NCBI GenBank assembly: GCA_029263455.1 | Contig: JAJCXM010000014.1 | Coordinates: forward strand, 1 to 64,000 | Length of the DNA: 64,000 nt | From: Holophagae bacterium | GTDB lineage: Bacteria > Acidobacteriota > Holophagae > Acanthopleuribacterales > Acanthopleuribacteraceae | Direction: 5' to 3' | In this document: positions 51,572 to 61,577 of the stretch, piece after piece | How the letters are laid out: every line of letters starts with the position of its first letter | How positions within the stretch are numbered: position 1 is the first letter of the stretch | Program-made: the position numbers and the translations under genes | The notes under the pieces: generated by a model | Told to the model about the DNA's origin: nothing | Seen by the model: the letters and a program-made list of their open reading frames with translations, nothing else | The model's database searches: none

Positions 51572-54500
51572 TCAACGGTAGTTGCGTTCTTTGGTGAAGC
51601 CTTTCTTGGGTACGCTGGTCTGTGTTCCCTGGTCTTGTTGTTGGCGGTCGATGGTAATCACTTCCGCACGTTTCTCGTCCGGCTTATAAAAATGCCGTGC
51701 CATCACCGAAAAGGCATCTTGTTCTCTCTGCAAAACCCCACTCACACATAAAAAGCCCTGGCTCTCAATGATTTCTCGGTAGGTGGTGTATATGTTGGGC
51801 GGGATGACCAAGTTGTGAATACCTGTCTCATCCTCGACCGAGGCAAACAACATCCCATTAGCCGTGGGCGGTGACTGTTTCACGATCACCATGCCAAACA
51901 CCACCACACTTTGGTTCCTGCGGCAGCGTCCTAAATCACTGGCTAAAATGACTTTCTCCACCGGCACCACATAATGCCAAAGATCTTCACGAACGACCTT
52001 GGCCGGGTGATCACGTAACGAGGTGGTGGTCGCACGGAAATCGGCTTGGATTGCTTCTAGCCTTTCTTCAGCCTCAAAACGCACGCGATCTTCATGCTCG
52101 TCGAGTAAATCACAGTATGGCGCTGCTTCGGCTAGCCACAGCGCCGAGCGTCGTGGCAACCCAAACACCGAAAAGGCATCCGCTGCCGCTAAAGCGGTCA
52201 GATCAGCACGACCTAGTCCGCAGCTACGCATCAACGCTTCCAACGATCGCCAACTCCCCTGTTTAGTCCTTGCGAGCAAAAGTCTCTTAGCACCACTTTC
52301 GCTGAGACAACGCACCAGCCGTAAACCTAATCTCAAAGCACAAACAGGGCGACCACGTTGTTCGTCCACTTTCTCCAAAGTGGTGTCCCAATGGGAGTGA
52401 TTGACACAAATAGGCAGGATCGGGATACCGGCTGTCCTGGCCGTCTGAATTAAGGTATGGGGTTGGTAAAAACCCATAGGCTGGGAGTTGAGGACTGACA
52501 CAAAAAAAGCCGCCGGGTAATGGCACTTCAAATAACAAGAAGCATAGGCAATATGCGCAAAACTGGCCGAATGACTTTCCGGGAACCCATAAGAAGCGAA
52601 TCCACGTAATTGCGTCACCGTCGATTCAATAAAAGCCTCATCAATACCATTCTGGCGCATGCCTTCTTTCAGTTTAGGGATCCACAAATCCACATCGCCA
52701 CGAATGGCGAAGCTGCCAATATTACGGCGTAACTCATTGGCTTCACCAGGACTGAACCCGCCAACGGCCATGGCAATACGCATCACTTGTTCCTGAAAAA
52801 TAGGCACGCCCATGGTGCGCTTCAGGATCGGTTCCAAACGCGCATCAGGAAAAGTGACCGGCTCTTTGCCATACCGGCGTCGCAAAAAAGGATGGATCAT
52901 TTTGCCTTGGATCGGGCCTGGCCGGATAATCGCGATCTCAATCACCAGATCATAAAAATTACGCGGTTTCATACGCGGGAGCATGGACATCTGAGCGCGT
53001 GACTCAATTTGAAACGTACCCACGGTGTCTGCCTTTTGGATCATGGCATAGGTGTCTGGGTCGCCTTGAGGAATACGGGCCAAACTAACCTGCTCACCAT
53101 AATGTTCCTGTACCAAAGCAAAACATTTCCGTAAGGCTGTCAACATGCCCAAACCTAAGATATCGACCTTGAAGAAACCCAAGGCTTCGATATCGTCTTT
53201 ACACCACTGGATAACCGTCCGCCCTGCCATCGTCGCCGGTTCTAGAGCCGTTAAACACGTAATGGGTTTGTCGGCCAATACAAAACCACCCGAATGAATA
53301 CCCAAATGTCTTGGGAAACCTATCAACCGATCCGCCAAACGCGACCATTGTTCCCAAGGCAAGCGCTCACCCAGCTCTTGGTTCAGGTCACTGCGGACCT
53401 CAGCCAATGTCTTCTCCGAACTTTGGCCACGGTAGGCGCGTGTGCCCAGTAACTTGGCGGCACGGTCCATGGCGTCATCGGCCACGCCTAAGGCTTTGCC
53501 TACGGCTCGAATCGCACCACGGCGGCGGAAGGTGATCACATTGGCAACCATGGCCGCTTTATCTCGACCATAGTGACGATAGATGTACTGGATCACCTCT
53601 TCACGGCGCTCATGCTCAAAATCCACGTCGATATCTGGCGGATCACCTCTTTCCACACTGATGAAACGCTCAAAGAGCAAGTCAAATAGCGAGGGATCCA
53701 CCGCCGTCACCCCTAACACAAAACACACCGCTGAGTTGGCAGCCGACCCACGTCCCTGACACAAAATATGCCGTTGACGAGCCCAATGGACAATGTCCCA
53801 CACAGTGAGGAAATAGTCGGCGAATTGTAACTGCTCAATCAGTTCTAGTTCATGACGTAAGACCGCTGCAATCTTATCGGGAACCGGTTCACCATAATGT
53901 TTGATGGCCCCTTCCCAAGTGAGCTTCTCCAGGAATGTCTGAGCGCTATAACCATCAGGGATCATCTCTTTAGGGTAGTGATAGCGCAAGCTAGCCAAAT
54001 CAAAGACACAAGCCGCATCCAGTTCACGTGAGGCGCGTAACGCATCGCGAAAAACTGGCAGGTCACCATAACGCCGCACCAACTCCGTATGTGGGTGTAA
54101 GCAGCGTTCGTCGTTAACGAACATATGCGGGACCGCCTCTTCCATGGTCAGGTTAGTGCGGATGGCGTGAACCAAATCACTCATTTCAATCTGGCCACGA
54201 TCATGGAAAAAAGCGTCTTGGGCGATGAGAAAACGAGCCTCCAAGCGTTTACCCAAAGCCAGGCTTTCTTCTAACCAACGATCCTCGCCTGGATGACGAT
54301 GCCGACTCAGTGCTAGGTAAAAACGACCGCGAAAATGGCGCTTAAGTAAGGCGCTTTGACTCTCTAATTCTGCCAAACCATGCCGCCGAATCAGGCCCCG
54401 CATAGGCTGGATGGCCGCCAAACCCTTAACCTCAGCGGCAAGTAGTTGATCTAATGAAAGCCAGGCCCCGTGTTTTCCGCCACGATGGGCTTCCGTGATC

Positions 54501-54841
54501 AAGGCACATAGGTTGCGATAACCTATTGAATCTAAAGCGATAAGTGCAATTGTCCGGCGTAGGGTCACAGCTAACTCATGATCTTGAGCCAGATGTATTT
54601 CTGCGCCATAACGCAAACGCAGATTAGATGTTTCGCGTTTGGCCAACCACTGTTGAGCTCGCCAGGTACGAGCTAAGCCATAAACGCCGTCAAAGTCATT
54701 GATAGCTAACGCGCCATAACCTAGGCGGTGGGCCCGGGCCACCATCTGAAAGGCATGAGAAGCCCCGGTTAAAAAACTAAAGTTGGTTTTAGCCAACCAT
54801 TCACACCAAGACTCACGTAGGAATTCAGGAGAATAGACCAT
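51572..54841 (-). CDS. dnaE2: Error-prone DNA polymerase DnaE2
   Basis: This 1089-residue C-family polymerase performs damage-induced mutagenic synthesis with ImuA and ImuB. It has the PHP domain (residues 10-230), the palm with the catalytic acids of PDIDVDFEHERREEVIQYIY, FRRRGAIRAVGKALG and EQVMRIAMAVGGFSPGEANE, the helix-hairpin-helix region and a C-terminal OB-fold part. The start at the ATG at 54841 is supported by GGACGGTGG upstream and overlaps the imuB end by 17 nt. A slightly longer start at 54862 also exists. It is the last gene of the lexA-imuA-imuB-dnaE2 operon. Confidence 0.95.
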   Translation of the reverse strand: MVYSPEFLRESWCEWLAKTNFSFLTGASHAFQMVARAHRLGYGALAINDFDGVYGLARTWRAQQWLAKRETSNLRLRYGAEIHLAQDHELAVTLRRTIALIALDSIGYRNLCALITEAHRGGKHGAWLSLDQLLAAEVKGLAAIQPMRGLIRRHGLAELESQSALLKRHFRGRFYLALSRHRHPGEDRWLEESLALGKRLEARFLIAQDAFFHDRGQIEMSDLVHAIRTNLTMEEAVPHMFVNDERCLHPHTELVRRYGDLPVFRDALRASRELDAACVFDLASLRYHYPKEMIPDGYSAQTFLEKLTWEGAIKHYGEPVPDKIAAVLRHELELIEQLQFADYFLTVWDIVHWARQRHILCQGRGSAANSAVCFVLGVTAVDPSLFDLLFERFISVERGDPPDIDVDFEHERREEVIQYIYRHYGRDKAAMVANVITFRRRGAIRAVGKALGVADDAMDRAAKLLGTRAYRGQSSEKTLAEVRSDLNQELGERLPWEQWSRLADRLIGFPRHLGIHSGGFVLADKPITCLTALEPATMAGRTVIQWCKDDIEALGFFKVDILGLGMLTALRKCFALVQEHYGEQVSLARIPQGDPDTYAMIQKADTVGTFQIESRAQMSMLPRMKPRNFYDLVIEIAIIRPGPIQGKMIHPFLRRRYGKEPVTFPDARLEPILKRTMGVPIFQEQVMRIAMAVGGFSPGEANELRRNIGSFAIRGDVDLWIPKLKEGMRQNGIDEAFIESTVTQLRGFASYGFPESHSASFAHIAYASCYLKCHYPAAFFVSVLNSQPMGFYQPHTLIQTARTAGIPILPICVNHSHWDTTLEKVDEQRGRPVCALRLGLRLVRCLSESGAKRLLLARTKQGSWRSLEALMRSCGLGRADLTALAAADAFSVFGLPRRSALWLAEAAPYCDLLDEHEDRVRFEAEERLEAIQADFRATTTSLRDHPAKVVREDLWHYVVPVEKVILASDLGRCRRNQSVVVFGMVIVKQSPPTANGMLFASVEDETGIHNLVIPPNIYTTYREIIESQGFLCVSGVLQREQDAFSVMARHFYKPDEKRAEVITIDRQQQDQGTQTSVPKKGFTKERNYR

Positions 54842-56258
54842 GCTCAAACCACCGTCCTTCATGGTCGCGATAGAGCCAACGCCGACAAGGCCCTATGCGC
54901 ATACGGTAATAATCACGACTTGAAGGTTGTGCCTCTTTTGTGCGCCACCACTTTGTCTGGATCCTTTCTAGGAACTCACCTTGACGTTCAGTCACTTGCG
55001 TCATGGCCTTGGGGGTCTGATAGATATAGAGCGGTCGTGTGCTAGCCACTTGTCGCCATGTCTCATTCAATGAGATATCCTCGCCGCTGTTCTCCCCTGC
55101 TTGATAACTGTCTTCAGGTAAAAAGTCTTGGGTGGAAACGTAACGTTTTAGGGGCACATGTAGCCGGTTCTCCATGGACTGGATACGATGACAGTCCACC
55201 GAGCTACGGAGCGTGAATAGCGTGTTTTGGCGTTCAGGTACTCTGAACCAGGCGCTGACTTCCAGTTTCCAAGAGATCAAAGCGGCAGCTGCGACATCCT
55301 CTCCACGTTGGGCTTGCCATGTCTTGATGACGGAAAAATAGCGCTCACGGGCTCGTGTGACCGTGGTTTTGTGGTGGCCTTTTTCCGAATGTAAGTGATG
55401 GGGATGGCGAAAACCAACCTCCACTTGGAGCTCTTCCATATCTTCAAAAACAAGACGCCACTGGATCTGCGTCAAATGGTCACTGCGGTCCCAAGCCGGA
55501 TGACTACATAGGCGATCCAGGTCTTCAATCAGGAAAGGCTCAATCTGAGCCCAATCCCAACAGGCATGGTCCAAGACACGCAACCGGTTGGGTCGCACAA
55601 CAGGACACCAAGCCACCCAGGGGAAGCCATCCAGCGAAGTGCCCTCTTTGGCATGCGTCCATCGCCACATAGACGCGATCATGGCACCGTAGCGACGCTT
55701 AACCGAGGCGGCCTGAACCCCTGCAAACCCGCGCAAGCTTTTTAAGCCCATCCGTTCAACAGCTCTTTTCAACTGGGCTAGCTCGCAGGTTATGTCATGT
55801 TTACGGCTGTGTAATTGCGCGTCCATGTGGATACGTAACTGATCGGCAGCCGCCAGCCAGATAGACCAATTGAGCTCACGATAGAGACGTTCCCCAAATG
55901 CGCTTGTTTTGAGCACAAGGCCCGTCACTTTCCTAACCCTTAAAGCCGCAATCATGAGCGCCGCTTGCCACGGGTGATCGGCCCCTGCCGCATAAAACTC
56001 GGCTACCCCAAAATGATGACGCAATAGGCGCTGGATCAATGCCAAAGGAGCTAAGTTCTCACTTGCCGCACGGCGACGCCAAAACTCATGGCATGAACGT
56101 AAATCGAAAATCCACACACGGGTAGACCATTTCATGGCATGCGGCGTCAATAAAGCCGACTGGGCTAGCAGACTAGGCGTATCCGCTCCGGCGCTCAAGG
56201 CCAAAAAGGCGGGTAGATCCTGACGACTGTGGTTATGTAAATGTAAGAGCATGCTCAC
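54825..56258 (-). CDS. imuB: ImuB, Y-family polymerase-like SOS protein
   Basis: This 477-residue member of the DinB/Y-family in the mutasome acts as a bridge to the beta clamp rather than as an active polymerase. The N-terminal fold (DLPAFLALSAGADTPSLLAQ, then WSTRVWIFDLRSCHEF) lacks the paired acidic residues of true Y polymerases, consistent with ImuB. The gene start overlaps the imuA stop by 4 nt and its end overlaps dnaE2. A clamp-binding motif is expected in the C-terminal part, but I could not pick it out with certainty. Confidence 0.85.
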   Translation of the reverse strand: MSMLLHLHNHSRQDLPAFLALSAGADTPSLLAQSALLTPHAMKWSTRVWIFDLRSCHEFWRRRAASENLAPLALIQRLLRHHFGVAEFYAAGADHPWQAALMIAALRVRKVTGLVLKTSAFGERLYRELNWSIWLAAADQLRIHMDAQLHSRKHDITCELAQLKRAVERMGLKSLRGFAGVQAASVKRRYGAMIASMWRWTHAKEGTSLDGFPWVAWCPVVRPNRLRVLDHACWDWAQIEPFLIEDLDRLCSHPAWDRSDHLTQIQWRLVFEDMEELQVEVGFRHPHHLHSEKGHHKTTVTRARERYFSVIKTWQAQRGEDVAAAALISWKLEVSAWFRVPERQNTLFTLRSSVDCHRIQSMENRLHVPLKRYVSTQDFLPEDSYQAGENSGEDISLNETWRQVASTRPLYIYQTPKAMTQVTERQGEFLERIQTKWWRTKEAQPSSRDYYRMRIGPCRRWLYRDHEGRWFEHGLFS

Positions 56259-56899
56259 ATCCGTAAACTATCTGGCTTAACGCCACCGATGCCTCCTCTA
56301 ATGACATCAATCACATGTTCACTACGACGCTCGTCGTACCAACCGTTCAGGCGTAAACGCGCCCAGACATTGCCTTTCTCCGAGCGTAATAAATAGGGCC
56401 TTAACACCAGAATGAGGTTGTGGTTGTCACGGGCTCGGGTAGCTAAATAAGCTTGATCATCGACACTAAGAGCGCGTGGTGTATCCAAGATAATGGCATC
56501 AAAAACCGGCTCCACAAAAGCCGCCTTAAGGTCACGCAACACCTCATCTGTGATGGCGAAATAGGTGCGCGATAGATCTAAACCACGCGCTTCCCAAGCA
56601 GGTGGGTATACCGAAAGCTCACCCTCTGGCATGATCCACAACAACAAACCAAGCTCATGACGCTGCTGTGCTCGAGCTAATATGTTCAACACCAGTTCCC
56701 GCCCGCCACGACCTAATGGCAGACCCCACTCGCTAAGCTCACCGCAACGTAACCCGCCGCCACTAATCCGGTCCAACTTGGGATGGCCGGTCACAATCCG
56801 AGTGGACCGCGACCGCTTCATAAAAGCAGAACCCATCACAATCGATCCGTTATCGAAAGCTGGCAATTGAGACAGGGATTCAGACAGGGGTCGGGTCAT
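56255..56899 (-). CDS. imuA: ImuA, RecA-like SOS mutagenesis factor
   Basis: This 214-residue RecA/SulA-like protein (ImuA) works with ImuB and DnaE2. The segment HPKLDRISGGGLRCGELSEW resembles the RecA N-terminal ATPase fold start, but the following phosphate loop (PLGRGGRELVL) is degenerate, as known for ImuA. AGGAGG lies 4 nt before the ATG. It follows lexA by 26 nt and overlaps imuB by 4 nt. Confidence 0.85.
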   Translation of the reverse strand: MTRPLSESLSQLPAFDNGSIVMGSAFMKRSRSTRIVTGHPKLDRISGGGLRCGELSEWGLPLGRGGRELVLNILARAQQRHELGLLLWIMPEGELSVYPPAWEARGLDLSRTYFAITDEVLRDLKAAFVEPVFDAIILDTPRALSVDDQAYLATRARDNHNLILVLRPYLLRSEKGNVWARLRLNGWYDERRSEHVIDVIRGGIGGVKPDSLRM

Positions 56900-56925
56900 A
56901 GAGCCTCCTGACGTCGTGTAACGTT

Positions 56926-57525
56926 TTAGGTACGTCGAATAATGCCGCGTAGAATGCCAATGATTTGGACTTGATCTGCGGGCTCCAAACGTACAGGGTA
57001 GTCAGGATTAGACGGAATAAGCTCCACCCAACTACCTCGCAAACGAACACGCTTCAAAGTCACTTCATCGGCTCCTACACGAACCGCTGCAATCTCATGG
57101 GGAGCCGCTTCTTGTTGGGGCTGGATGATGGCTATATCACCATCGGCGATCGCATCTCCAGCCATGCTCTCTCCTGAAATATGCACCGCTACCAGGTCGC
57201 CTTGAGCAAAAAAAGAAGGCGATAAATCCACATATCGATCAGCCTGATCATAGGTTGTTTGTGGGGGACCTGCAGGTATGGTAGCCAGTAGTGGCAGACC
57301 CCGGGGTTCAGCCCTGTTGGGGAGTTTAAAGGCACTGGTATTGGGATGTTGGCGTTTGAGATAACCTTTTCGCTCTAACGCTTTGAGATGGCCCATCACC
57401 CCATTCGGGCTTTTGATGCCCAGCTCATCGGCCAGTTGCCGCACTGACGGCATACTGCCCTGCTCCCGCAGAGCGCGTTGAATCCTTTGCATTACTTGTT
57501 GCTGTCGAGCTGTCAACTTGTCCAT
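56926..57525 (-). CDS. lexA: LexA repressor
   Basis: This 199-residue SOS repressor starts at the ATG at 57525. An N-terminal winged HTH (residues 1-65, with PSVRQLADELGIKSPNGVMG) is followed by the autocleavage site Ala85-Gly86 (IPAGPP). The protease domain holds the nucleophile Ser120 (SGESM) and general base Lys158 (EVTLKRV). Its recognition helix differs from that of E. coli LexA. A palindrome and promoter lie directly upstream. Operon lexA-imuA-imuB-dnaE2, so it probably controls this cassette and itself. Confidence 0.95.
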   Translation of the reverse strand: MDKLTARQQQVMQRIQRALREQGSMPSVRQLADELGIKSPNGVMGHLKALERKGYLKRQHPNTSAFKLPNRAEPRGLPLLATIPAGPPQTTYDQADRYVDLSPSFFAQGDLVAVHISGESMAGDAIADGDIAIIQPQQEAAPHEIAAVRVGADEVTLKRVRLRGSWVELIPSNPDYPVRLEPADQVQIIGILRGIIRRT

Positions 57526-57537
57526 GATCTCACCGAT

Positions 57538-57582
57538 GTGTACTCTGTACACCAATATACGTTGTTCACTATATCAATGCAA
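57538..57582 (-). promoter_or_regulatory. LexA-regulated promoter and operator of the SOS mutagenesis operon
   Basis: On the minus strand TTGCAT (57577-57582) is followed after 17 nt by TATATT (57554-57559). Just downstream, over the expected start site, lies the perfect palindrome GTGTACAGAGTACAC (57538-57552), two 6-bp arms around a 3-nt centre. It ends 12 nt before the lexA ATG. It matches neither the E. coli CTGT-N8-ACAG nor the Gram-positive GAAC-N4-GTTC box. It is closest to the GTAC-containing boxes reported for the LexA2 of imuA-imuB-dnaE2 cassettes. Confidence 0.78.
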
Positions 57583-57860
57583 GTGCTAACTGGGGTTTAC
57601 CTCGTGAGTCTCACCTATCTCATTGCCAGCCATTGTCATAAATAAGGTGATTGCACTCGCCTATTGCGCTAAAGACGCAGCCCTAATAGGCCATCACGCG
57701 TGGCGTTAGCTTGTATGACATCGGCAATCAATGGTTTTATGTTGGATTACGGTATTTGGCGTGTTTCTGGACAGCTAATGGCCTCCACACGGATGTGATT
57801 ATCCCCAGTCCATTCCCATCATGCTAGACATCAGCCATCATCTCCTTAACAATACAGAGC
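57583..57860. other. Intergenic region upstream of the propeller kinase, no gene seen
   Basis: This 278-nt stretch lies between the lexA promoter and the divergent sensor-kinase gene. I see no frame of convincing length and no strong hairpin. It probably contains the rightward promoter of the kinase gene. No second copy of the LexA palindrome is visible here. Confidence 0.5.
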
Positions 57861-60644
57861 ATGCGCATATGGACCATGCTCTACCTGGCGTTGCTGGCTA
57901 GCTACGGTCTAGCGGAGCAAATGCCCTTTCAGACCTATACGATTGAAGACGGATTACCACAATCCACGGTGCAGTCGATGGGTCAGGATGCCCAAGGTTA
58001 TCTTTGGTTTGGAACCCAACAGGGGATCTGCCGTTACGACGGTGTGCGTACGGATTATCCTGACCAGGATCGTTTGATCAATGCTGTGCGCAGTTTCTTG
58101 CTTGATGCACAGGGACGGCTTTGGATCGCCAGCGATCGAGGACTCTTTGTTTATGACGGCCGCGAATTGGTCGCTTTCCCCTATCAACCCCTTGTTTCGG
58201 CATCCATTTGGAAGCTTGACTTAGATAATTCTCATAATCTGTGGGTCGCGTCATCAAGCGGTCTTTACCGTATTGATCCGTCCTTAACTTGCCACAGTGT
58301 GTGGGATCAACAAGCGGTTATCAGGACCTTAGTGTGCGGCAAAGACCATCTTTTGTTTGCTGTTGGACGTCATTTAAATGCCCTAGACCGTAACCACCGC
58401 GTTGTATTTAGTCACGAGCTTCCGGCACCCATCACAGCCCTAAATGAGGTGCCAGATTTGGGTTTACTGATAGGGACGAGTTTAGGCATGTACAAACTGA
58501 GCCCATTAGACAACGAGCTCATACCCGTGCCAGGTTTTGAGTCACGCTCACTAAATAGCATCTCCATCCTGGATGACCAGATATGGATAGGCACGGACAA
58601 TGGAGCTGTCCGTTGTTCACCAACGTTGACACGCCCTTTTGAGGTAGGTGTGGATCAAGGTCTTAGCCATGACACGGTTTACGTGATTTTCCGTGACCGT
58701 GAAGGCTCCATTTGGCTTGGAACGGATGCGGGTGCCTGCCGCCTCAAGAATCAGGCATTCACCCAGTTTCTACGCCGCGATGGGCTTCCCAGTGAAACCA
58801 TTTGGTCTTTGTATGAACAAACTGACGTCGGTATCTGGGTGGGCACAGATCGCGGCTTAGCGCGCATTACGAATCATGTAGTTGAAGTGCCCGTAGAACT
58901 TAATCGCCGTCTACCTTCAAGTGTTGTGCGCGCCATTGAAACCGATGGCGCTCAATCAATTTGGATTGGCACAACACGTGGTTTATGGCATCAAGAAGAG
59001 GGAGCTAGGCCTGAGTTTGACGGCCTCTTTATCCGTTCATTGGCCTTTTTTGAACAAAAACTATGGATCGGAACAGATGCTCAGGGTGCCTTCCAATTGG
59101 GTGCTGAAGGTTTACAGGTCGTTGAAGGACTGCCACATGCCCGCGTTTATGCCATCGAGGCGAATGAGCATGGCGTTTGGTTTGCCACCGAGCGCGGTCT
59201 TGCCCATTTATGGCAAGGACAGCTCATGGTCTTGGACGAGGACGACGGTTTACCCCACCACCGTGTTCTTTCCGTATTGGCAAATGACGACGGGGTTTGG
59301 ATAGGTACGGATGACGGGCTTGCTCACTTCAAAGACAAGCTGACACGGCGCTACACGACCGCTAACGGCATGCTAGATGCCGTCTGTTACTTTCTGTTAC
59401 GCGATTCGCAGCAAAAGCTATGGGTGGGCACCAATCGAGGCTTGTCACGGCTAGAAAAAACGTCTTTTAGCCATTTCTCTGACCGTGATGGTCTAAGTTA
59501 TAGCGAAATGAATGTGGGCGCCGGACTAACTGCCCGTGACCAATCATTATGGGTAGGTAGCTTTAGAGGTCTGACGCGGGTTGATGTGAACGCGCTGGTC
59601 AAAGAACGCTTACCACACGATGTTTTCATCCATCAATTTGACGTCTATGGAACCTCGATTCCCCTAAACGATGTGCTGACTTTAGAGCACCATCAAAACT
59701 ACATACGCATTGGTTTTACAGCACCATGTGGCCAAAGTGGTGACGGCATTCAGTTCCGCACCCAATTGCGGGGCCTTGACGCTACCTGGCACCTTGGCTC
59801 TGAACGTTCCGTACAATACGGCGCGCTTCCCCCAGGTAAATACCAATTTGTGGCGCAAGCTCGAGGACATGATGGTTCGTTTAATGGCCACGCCGCACAC
59901 CTCGATTTTGAGATCGAACCTCAGTTTTGGGCCACAGCTTGGTTCAGGGTCTTAATTATCCTGACAATGCTTAGTTTGCTGACGTGGCTATTCATTGATC
60001 TGCGGCAAAGAAACTTGATCCTGGCCAAGACCATCGAGACTGAACGTGCGGATATGCTGCGTCAGGAAGCTGAAATCAGGCTGATGCATGCACAGATGAA
60101 TCCACATTTTGTTCAGAACACCCTCAACAATGCCATTTTCTTTACCCACGATGAGCCCGATAAAGCGGAATCGATCCTGACACGACTGTCATACATGCTG
60201 CGACGTACTTTTGATAGTGCTCAAAAAGGATGGTCATCACTTGAGGATGAGTTCACATTGTGTCGCAATTACCTTGAAATTCAGCGCATCCGCTTTGAAC
60301 AGCGATTGCAATACCATATTGAATTGCCTTCAGCTTTGAGCACAATCCAGATCCCCACCTTCACGGTCCAACCATTGGTCGAAAATGCAGTGGTACACGG
60401 ATTCAAACAGTTAAGGACAAACCAGGACGTGCAGCTGTTTGTATCAACAACAGAGCGCGGTTGTATGATTACCGTCAGTAATCCGGCTCCGCCTCTAAAA
60501 GTTGATTTTGAATCCTTAATTCGCTCGGACCACGCGCTCGGTAACATCGACACGCGTCTGCGTATCTTATTGGGCAGCGGGCTTCACTACGAGTATCGTG
60601 AGGGTCGTCACCATATTTCTTTCGCGGTCGAGGTTGAGCCATGA
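57861..60644 (+). CDS. Two-component sensor: Reg_prop beta-propeller, Y_Y_Y domain, LytS-type histidine kinase
   Basis: This 927-residue sensor has a signal peptide (1-18) and then about 14 Reg_prop/two-component propeller repeats with motifs such as GYLWFGTQQGICRYDG and LWIGTDAQGAFQL (to about residue 580). A Y_Y_Y beta-sandwich (about 600-685) is followed by one transmembrane helix (about 693-713), a His_kinase domain with phospho-His749 (QMNPHFVQNTLNNA) and an ATPase part with ENAVVHGF. The periplasmic propeller senses an extracellular ligand. It overlaps its regulator by 4 nt. Confidence 0.92.
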   Translation: MRIWTMLYLALLASYGLAEQMPFQTYTIEDGLPQSTVQSMGQDAQGYLWFGTQQGICRYDGVRTDYPDQDRLINAVRSFLLDAQGRLWIASDRGLFVYDGRELVAFPYQPLVSASIWKLDLDNSHNLWVASSSGLYRIDPSLTCHSVWDQQAVIRTLVCGKDHLLFAVGRHLNALDRNHRVVFSHELPAPITALNEVPDLGLLIGTSLGMYKLSPLDNELIPVPGFESRSLNSISILDDQIWIGTDNGAVRCSPTLTRPFEVGVDQGLSHDTVYVIFRDREGSIWLGTDAGACRLKNQAFTQFLRRDGLPSETIWSLYEQTDVGIWVGTDRGLARITNHVVEVPVELNRRLPSSVVRAIETDGAQSIWIGTTRGLWHQEEGARPEFDGLFIRSLAFFEQKLWIGTDAQGAFQLGAEGLQVVEGLPHARVYAIEANEHGVWFATERGLAHLWQGQLMVLDEDDGLPHHRVLSVLANDDGVWIGTDDGLAHFKDKLTRRYTTANGMLDAVCYFLLRDSQQKLWVGTNRGLSRLEKTSFSHFSDRDGLSYSEMNVGAGLTARDQSLWVGSFRGLTRVDVNALVKERLPHDVFIHQFDVYGTSIPLNDVLTLEHHQNYIRIGFTAPCGQSGDGIQFRTQLRGLDATWHLGSERSVQYGALPPGKYQFVAQARGHDGSFNGHAAHLDFEIEPQFWATAWFRVLIILTMLSLLTWLFIDLRQRNLILAKTIETERADMLRQEAEIRLMHAQMNPHFVQNTLNNAIFFTHDEPDKAESILTRLSYMLRRTFDSAQKGWSSLEDEFTLCRNYLEIQRIRFEQRLQYHIELPSALSTIQIPTFTVQPLVENAVVHGFKQLRTNQDVQLFVSTTERGCMITVSNPAPPLKVDFESLIRSDHALGNIDTRLRILLGSGLHYEYREGRHHISFAVEVEP

Positions 60645-61366
60645 GAGTTGTTTTAGTTGATGACGAAAGAGCTGCTCGTGGCGCAATGAAACGGCGCTTG
60701 CATGCGTTTCCTGAGTTCACCGTTATTGCCGAAGCCAGCGATGGTTTTGAAGCCATTGCTGTCATTAATAGTCAGCAACCGGAGTTGGTTTTTTTAGATG
60801 TGCAGATGCCTCTTTTATCAGGATTTGAAGTCTTGCCCTACTTAAAACATAAACCGATGATTGTATTTTGCTCGGCACATGATCAGTACGCCGTTCAGGC
60901 GTTTGAGGAACATGCTTTGGATTATTTGCTTAAGCCCGTTGATGCCGAACGCTTAGCTAAGTGCTTGGCCCGAGTTCAAAGAGAACGCAACCATCGTGCA
61001 CTCATTAGGCTGGCAGCTCGCCATTTAGAAAAAGTGGTCTGTCATGCAGGGGGCGACAATCGCGCCATTTGGATATCCGAGGTACGTAATTTTCGTAAAG
61101 TCGGTCGTTATGCAGAACTAACGACCGACGAAGGGAAATCCTATCTAACCGACCTAACTATGGACTATTTGCAGACAAACCTAGATGATCGTTTCTTTCG
61201 TGTTAATCGTTCATTGATTTTGCGTAAGGATTGTATTGATGGCTATCGCATGAAGCGCTCGGGTAGTGCGACTCTGACGACAGACGATGGCGAGACCGTG
61301 CCGCTCTCGAAATCACGAATCAAGCTTTTCAGGGTCTGGTTTCATGAACACACAATCTCAGATTGA
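60641..61366 (+). CDS. LytTR-family response regulator
   Basis: This 241-residue protein is a receiver (residues 1-120) with the acid pocket VVLVDDERAARG, phospho-acceptor Asp53 (VFLDVQMP), and the conserved DYLLKPVDAERL. A LytTR DNA-binding domain (about 140-240, including FRKVGRYAELTTDEGKSYL and FFRVNRSLILRK) follows. It is the likely output of the propeller kinase upstream, which it overlaps by 4 nt (ATGA). Confidence 0.94.
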   Translation: MRVVLVDDERAARGAMKRRLHAFPEFTVIAEASDGFEAIAVINSQQPELVFLDVQMPLLSGFEVLPYLKHKPMIVFCSAHDQYAVQAFEEHALDYLLKPVDAERLAKCLARVQRERNHRALIRLAARHLEKVVCHAGGDNRAIWISEVRNFRKVGRYAELTTDEGKSYLTDLTMDYLQTNLDDRFFRVNRSLILRKDCIDGYRMKRSGSATLTTDDGETVPLSKSRIKLFRVWFHEHTISD

Positions 61367-61577
61367 CGCCTAAATATTGGCAAATGCGGCCATTCGCGTC
61401 AGTTATTCGTACGCTCGCACCATTGGCGATTGTCTTTATTGGCCCTGCTGTTAGGATCGCCTTCGATCCCCCTCCCAGACAATTTATCGGTGCAATTTGA
61501 GTCCCAGCTATTGGGCCAATTTGCGTTCGGTCCTGTGCGTTGGGGTGGTCAAATCAGTATGGAGGATAGATCCACTC

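Noticed and set aside
57538-57552. Classical E. coli (CTGT-N8-ACAG) or Gram-positive (GAAC-N4-GTTC) SOS box at lexA
   Set aside because: Neither consensus fits. The actual palindrome GTGTAC-N3-GTACAC was reported instead.
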